A stretch of 9,548 nucleotides of DNA, taken from the NCBI GenBank assembly GCA_030622585.1, contig JAUXFZ010000056.1, positions 1-9,548 of the forward strand, given 5' to 3'. Within the stretch, counting starts at the first letter, position 1. The number at the start of each line of letters is the position of its first letter. Shown piece by piece: positions 6,853 to 9,548 of the stretch. Source of the DNA: Myxococcales bacterium. Its GTDB lineage: Bacteria > Myxococcota_A > Polyangia > Polyangiales > Houyiibacteriaceae. Under the pieces are notes generated by a model, which searched no databases, was not told where the DNA came from, and worked only from the letters and a program-made list of their open reading frames with translations. A program made the translations under genes and the position numbers.

Positions 6853-7767
6853 TTACCGCGTGTTAGGGGATTGATGCTGTCCCTGATCATATAGATGGAG
6901 GATGCCGGCGGCTATGCTTCTCAGGAGGGATATGGCCATGGCGAAGTTGTCCTCCAAGACCTCGAGGAGAAGTTCCTGGTCGATGCGGAAGGCGACTAGG
7001 TCTTCGGTGACTTCGGCTCGGAACCAGCGACGTTCGTCGCCCATGGCATCGATGGCGCCCACCGAGTCGCCCGGCCCCAGTTGGAAGTGTTGATCCGGAT
7101 CGGTGGCCCGGCAGTCGATGACGCCGCGGAGTGGGAGCAGGAAGTAAGTGCTTCGATCGCCGACATTCCAGAGAACTTCGCCTTTGGGAAGGTGGACCTC
7201 TTGCACGTCTCGCGCGAGGTCGGCGATCGCGTCGATCTCGCTGTCGCCGAACGAAAATGTTTTTCGTAGAAACGCCATGCGCTCGATGAGGTCGAAAGGG
7301 CGGTCGGGAAAAGCAAATGGCTCCGCTACGGGACCGAAGCCAGCGCTCTGCCCGAGCTTGCGTCGTGATTCGAGCACCTCGCGGCTGGTTCCGCGGAGCA
7401 CGCGCTTGAGCAGGACGAAATGGTCTTCGAAAATCTCTTGTGAATCATCGACGGTGATCGCGAGTGTGGTCATGTCTTCGAGTGCGATACAATCGTAACC
7501 CAGCTCGTCCCCCGCGAGCGCACTGACCCCGCCGACCACGGTGCGTGGGCCCAAGCGGCGCACCGCTCTTCCGTTACGGATGATCTCGCACTCGCCACTC
7601 ACCACGTATTGAATCTCGAGTACCGGGACCCCGCTTCGGTAGAGGTGTTCGCCCTTTGCGAAGAAGCGCTCGCGCGTGTTGGCGGCGATGACCTGAGAGA
7701 TTTCGGGTGGCACTTCGTCGAGCCCTGGCATCGTGCGCAGGAACAGAAAGCGCTGAAAACGGTCCAT
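6853..7767 (-). CDS. Tandem cyclic-nucleotide-binding-like domain protein, no HTH
   Basis: A 304-residue soluble protein built from two CRP-type cyclic-nucleotide-binding (CNB) beta-barrel folds. Domain 1 covers about residues 20-125 (FAKGEHLYRSGVPVLEIQYVVSG at 36-58, then RRLGPRTVVGGVSAL). Domain 2 covers about 165-285 (LPKGEVLWNVGDRSTYFLLPLRG at 193-215, then LGPGDSVGAIDAM). No helix-turn-helix follows, so it is not a CRP-like transcription factor. The phosphate-binding cassettes depart from the canonical G-E-x-A-L and R-A: domain 1 lacks both Glu and Arg, and domain 2 has Ala for Glu but keeps Arg near 246-250. A ligand other than cAMP, or no ligand, is likely. The frame is open further upstream, but that part overlaps the HEAT gene and is not domain-like, so the ATG at 7767, 22 bp after the upstream stop, is chosen. 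Its Shine-Dalgarno is weak. It probably regulates or partners the membrane protein encoded upstream. Confidence 0.82.
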   Translation of the reverse strand: MDRFQRFLFLRTMPGLDEVPPEISQVIAANTRERFFAKGEHLYRSGVPVLEIQYVVSGECEIIRNGRAVRRLGPRTVVGGVSALAGDELGYDCIALEDMTTLAITVDDSQEIFEDHFVLLKRVLRGTSREVLESRRKLGQSAGFGPVAEPFAFPDRPFDLIERMAFLRKTFSFGDSEIDAIADLARDVQEVHLPKGEVLWNVGDRSTYFLLPLRGVIDCRATDPDQHFQLGPGDSVGAIDAMGDERRWFRAEVTEDLVAFRIDQELLLEVLEDNFAMAISLLRSIAAGILHLYDQGQHQSPNTR

Positions 7768-7789
7768 TTCGGTGGGTTTTGTGCCTTTT

Positions 7790-9548
7790 TCAGACAAGGT
7801 TCTGCGTCTCCTGCGCGGTATCGCGCTTCGTACCGAGGCCGAGCTCTGCCGTGTGGTGAGCCGCGATCCCACGGATGACCTCGCTCCGATCCTGCATCAT
7901 CTCCCTTACCGCCTCTTCGTGAGACAGCGGCTTCACGGTTGCGCCGAGAGCCGCCGCCGCGATACGTGCGCGCCGCGCCGGCGATTCTCCGTCGTCGATG
8001 ACGGCCAGCACGGCTTCACGAAAAGAGCCGGGCAAGGTGGCTTCTAGGACCTCGTGACCCGCGGCCTGTAGTCGTGCGTTGTCACTGGTGACGCCTCGCC
8101 AGACCAAGTTGAAATTCTCCTCGGGATGCCGCAGTCCCATCAAGCCGAACGCGCGCTCGAGCGTCGCTCGCTCTTTGTCTTGGAGCGCTACTCGAAGGAG
8201 CTCGGCGTCGGCCGTATCGGAGGTGCCATTGCTCTCGATCGCTGCTCGCCACTGAAGAAGTTGGACGACGCGCAGCAAGCTTCCCCGGAGCTGTTCCCGG
8301 AGGAGCGCGTCGTCGAGAACCATTGATGGCTGAGTTGCCTGCAAGCGTCCAAGCGCCCGCACGATCTTTAGGCGCACGCCGCCTTCGCGTTCTCGATCCA
8401 AATGTTCGAGCAGAATGTCGGCAGCATCCTGTGACTCGAACAAGATGATCGTGTGAGGGATGCGGCGGCGCACTTTTCGAGTCGTCGACGGGTCCCTGAG
8501 GGCCTCATCGAGCGCCACCAGTGCATCAGGCCCGATCGCGACCACGGCGCTACGGGCGGCTGTGCGCAGATCGGAGTTGCCCAAGAGCGGCAGCAGATGC
8601 GCCAGGTAGCGCGGGTCGGGGCTGCCCTCCATGGCTCGTAGTGTTTCGAGCCGCACCGAGTCGTCGTTGCTCGCGATCCGTTTGATCAGCGCAGTGGCGC
8701 GCACGATGGATGCGCCGGGGTCCAGCTTCTCCTCGAGGAGCTCTCGGCTCGGCACGACCGCCGTCAGTGCCCGCAGCGCGGCCGCGCGGATGTTCGGGTC
8801 TTCATCGTGGAGCATGCGGCGCGCGACCGGGATGAAGCGGCGATCGGTCGCATCGGCGAAGGCCTCTAGCGCGCGGCTGCGGACCTCCGTCGACGGATGA
8901 TAGAGCAGCAAGACAGGAATCAGGTCTACCTTCCCGTGCCGATCGAAGATGTCGATGGCAGCGATGACCTCTAGGTCCTGATCGCTGTTCAACGCGTTGA
9001 GTAGAACGTCGAGCGAGTGGCGATCCAGCTCTTCGAGCTCGAGTTGGGTGTCGATGACGCCTTGGCGGAGCCGCGCGCGAAACAGATCGACGTACTGGCG
9101 CTGCGTCGACATGATCGCCACGACCCACGCGACGACGAGGAACAGCAACGCGATCCCGAGCTGCTGCGTCGTCGAGCCCAGTCCGATCGCTGCGATGATC
9201 AGCAACGATGCAATCGCCTGGCCACCACGGTGTCCGAACACCTCGATGATGCCCTTGGCCCGCTCGCGTCGCTTGCTGTCGAGCGGCAGATAGAGAACCT
9301 CGACCGCACTGCGGTAGAGGGTGTGACGCAGGCTCCCGTCGACCGCCTTGAGCGCCACCGCAAACAACAGGACCGGCCCCAGCGAGAGGCCGATGGCGCC
9401 GCCGAAGATCAGGCCGGGCAACAGGGCAGAGCTCCTGTGCGCTCCAAATGCGCGGAGGAGCCACCCGGCCCCGACGATCTGAATCAGCAGGGCCACGCTG
9501 TTCAACCCCAGATAAAAGCGTGCGAAGAACGGACCGAGCCCCTCGGCC
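7790..9548 (-). CDS. Translocase-like membrane protein with HEAT repeats (Npt1/Npt2 type, 5' partial)
   Basis: The reading frame runs off the right edge, leaving 585 residues visible. The TTG near 9505 is internal, because the 14 preceding codons are open and continue a membrane helix. The first ~150 visible residues are membrane-embedded, with hydrophobic segments near 9-33, 41-67, 107-124 and 129-146. Between them lies LKAVDGSLRHTLYRSAVEVL (residues 66-85), then LYLPL and a basic RAKGIIEVFGHRGGQ. This pattern resembles the C-terminal half of ATP/ADP translocase-like (Npt1/Npt2) carriers. From about 175 to 565 the protein is an alpha-solenoid of HEAT-like repeats, e.g. HPSTEVRSRALEAFADATD, DEDPNIRAAALRALTAVVP and SNDDSVRLETLRAMEG. 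It likely lies in the inner membrane with the solenoid in the cytoplasm. In other myxobacteria such carriers can carry HEAT and CNB domains in one chain; here the CNB part is a separate downstream gene. Transport substrate is unproven and a non-transport sensor role is possible. Confidence 0.75.
   Translation of the reverse strand, partial: AEGLGPFFARFYLGLNSVALLIQIVGAGWLLRAFGAHRSSALLPGLIFGGAIGLSLGPVLLFAVALKAVDGSLRHTLYRSAVEVLYLPLDSKRRERAKGIIEVFGHRGGQAIASLLIIAAIGLGSTTQQLGIALLFLVVAWVVAIMSTQRQYVDLFRARLRQGVIDTQLELEELDRHSLDVLLNALNSDQDLEVIAAIDIFDRHGKVDLIPVLLLYHPSTEVRSRALEAFADATDRRFIPVARRMLHDEDPNIRAAALRALTAVVPSRELLEEKLDPGASIVRATALIKRIASNDDSVRLETLRAMEGSPDPRYLAHLLPLLGNSDLRTAARSAVVAIGPDALVALDEALRDPSTTRKVRRRIPHTIILFESQDAADILLEHLDREREGGVRLKIVRALGRLQATQPSMVLDDALLREQLRGSLLRVVQLLQWRAAIESNGTSDTADAELLRVALQDKERATLERAFGLMGLRHPEENFNLVWRGVTSDNARLQAAGHEVLEATLPGSFREAVLAVIDDGESPARRARIAAAALGATVKPLSHEEAVREMMQDRSEVIRGIAAHHTAELGLGTKRDTAQETQNLV

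Noticed and set aside
7768..7872. 35-residue Arg-rich N-terminal extension of the CNB protein
   Set aside because: It overlaps the end of the HEAT-repeat coding region in another frame and the residues are basic and low-complexity, as expected from an out-of-frame read. The ATG at 7767 sits just after the upstream stop.
8802..9464. Long open frame on the minus strand inside the HEAT gene, and similar antisense frames at 799-1335 and 4007-4396
   Set aside because: They are Arg/Pro/Ser-rich, lack domain signatures, and fully overlap recognisable proteins in another frame, as expected from high GC content.
9503..9505. TTG as the true start of the HEAT/translocase gene
   Set aside because: The frame stays open to the window edge and the preceding residues (GPFFARFYLG) continue the first visible membrane helix, so the gene starts outside the window.
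1..9548. CRISPR arrays, tRNA or rRNA genes, insertion sequences, prophage genes
   Set aside because: No regular direct repeats, RNA gene signatures, transposase or integrase motifs were seen; intergenic space totals little more than 100 bp.

Overview
This window looks like chromosomal DNA of a GC-rich deltaproteobacterium, most likely a myxobacterium (Myxococcota). The evidence is the non-classical SdhB followed by a TPR gene, an imuA-imuB-dnaE2 cassette behind a sequence resembling the LexA box described for Myxococcus xanthus, and a translocase/HEAT-repeat gene next to a cyclic-nucleotide-binding-domain gene. Nearly all of the window is coding. I see no rRNA, tRNA, CRISPR array, insertion sequence or phage gene. 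The assignment to Myxococcota is an inference from gene families and was not checked against any database.

Left part, plus strand (1-1584): the 3' part of a succinate dehydrogenase/fumarate reductase iron-sulfur subunit gene, a small TPR-like protein whose ATG overlaps the sdhB stop codon, and a small MAPEG-family membrane protein. This group converges on the next operon with only 9 bp between stop codons.

Centre, minus strand (6782 down to 1594): a complete SOS mutagenesis cassette in the order imuA, imuB, dnaE2 (imuC). imuA overlaps imuB by 4 bp (ATGA), and the imuB stop codon directly abuts the dnaE2 start codon. DnaE2 is the polymerase, ImuB is a catalytically inactive Y-family homologue acting as clamp-binding hub, and ImuA is a RecA-like protein with a damaged P-loop. 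Upstream of imuA, a sigma70-like promoter has its whole 16-bp spacer filled by a CTG-N10-CAG palindrome, which is a strong candidate LexA operator. The promoter geometry puts the transcription start only a few bases before the imuA ATG, so the mRNA may be leaderless.

Right part, minus strand (9548 down to 6853): a 5'-truncated gene for a translocase-like membrane protein (Npt1/Npt2 nucleotide-transporter type) with a long cytoplasmic HEAT-repeat domain, then, 22 bp downstream, a protein made of two cyclic-nucleotide-binding-like domains with no DNA-binding domain. The two genes probably form one operon and one functional module, with the ligand pockets of the CNB domains altered.

The most notable points are the LexA operator nested inside the promoter with a possible leaderless imuA, the loss of nucleotide-binding residues in ImuA, the divergent clamp motif in ImuB, the eroded PHP metal site in DnaE2, and the translocase/HEAT plus tandem CNB pair, whose function is unknown.
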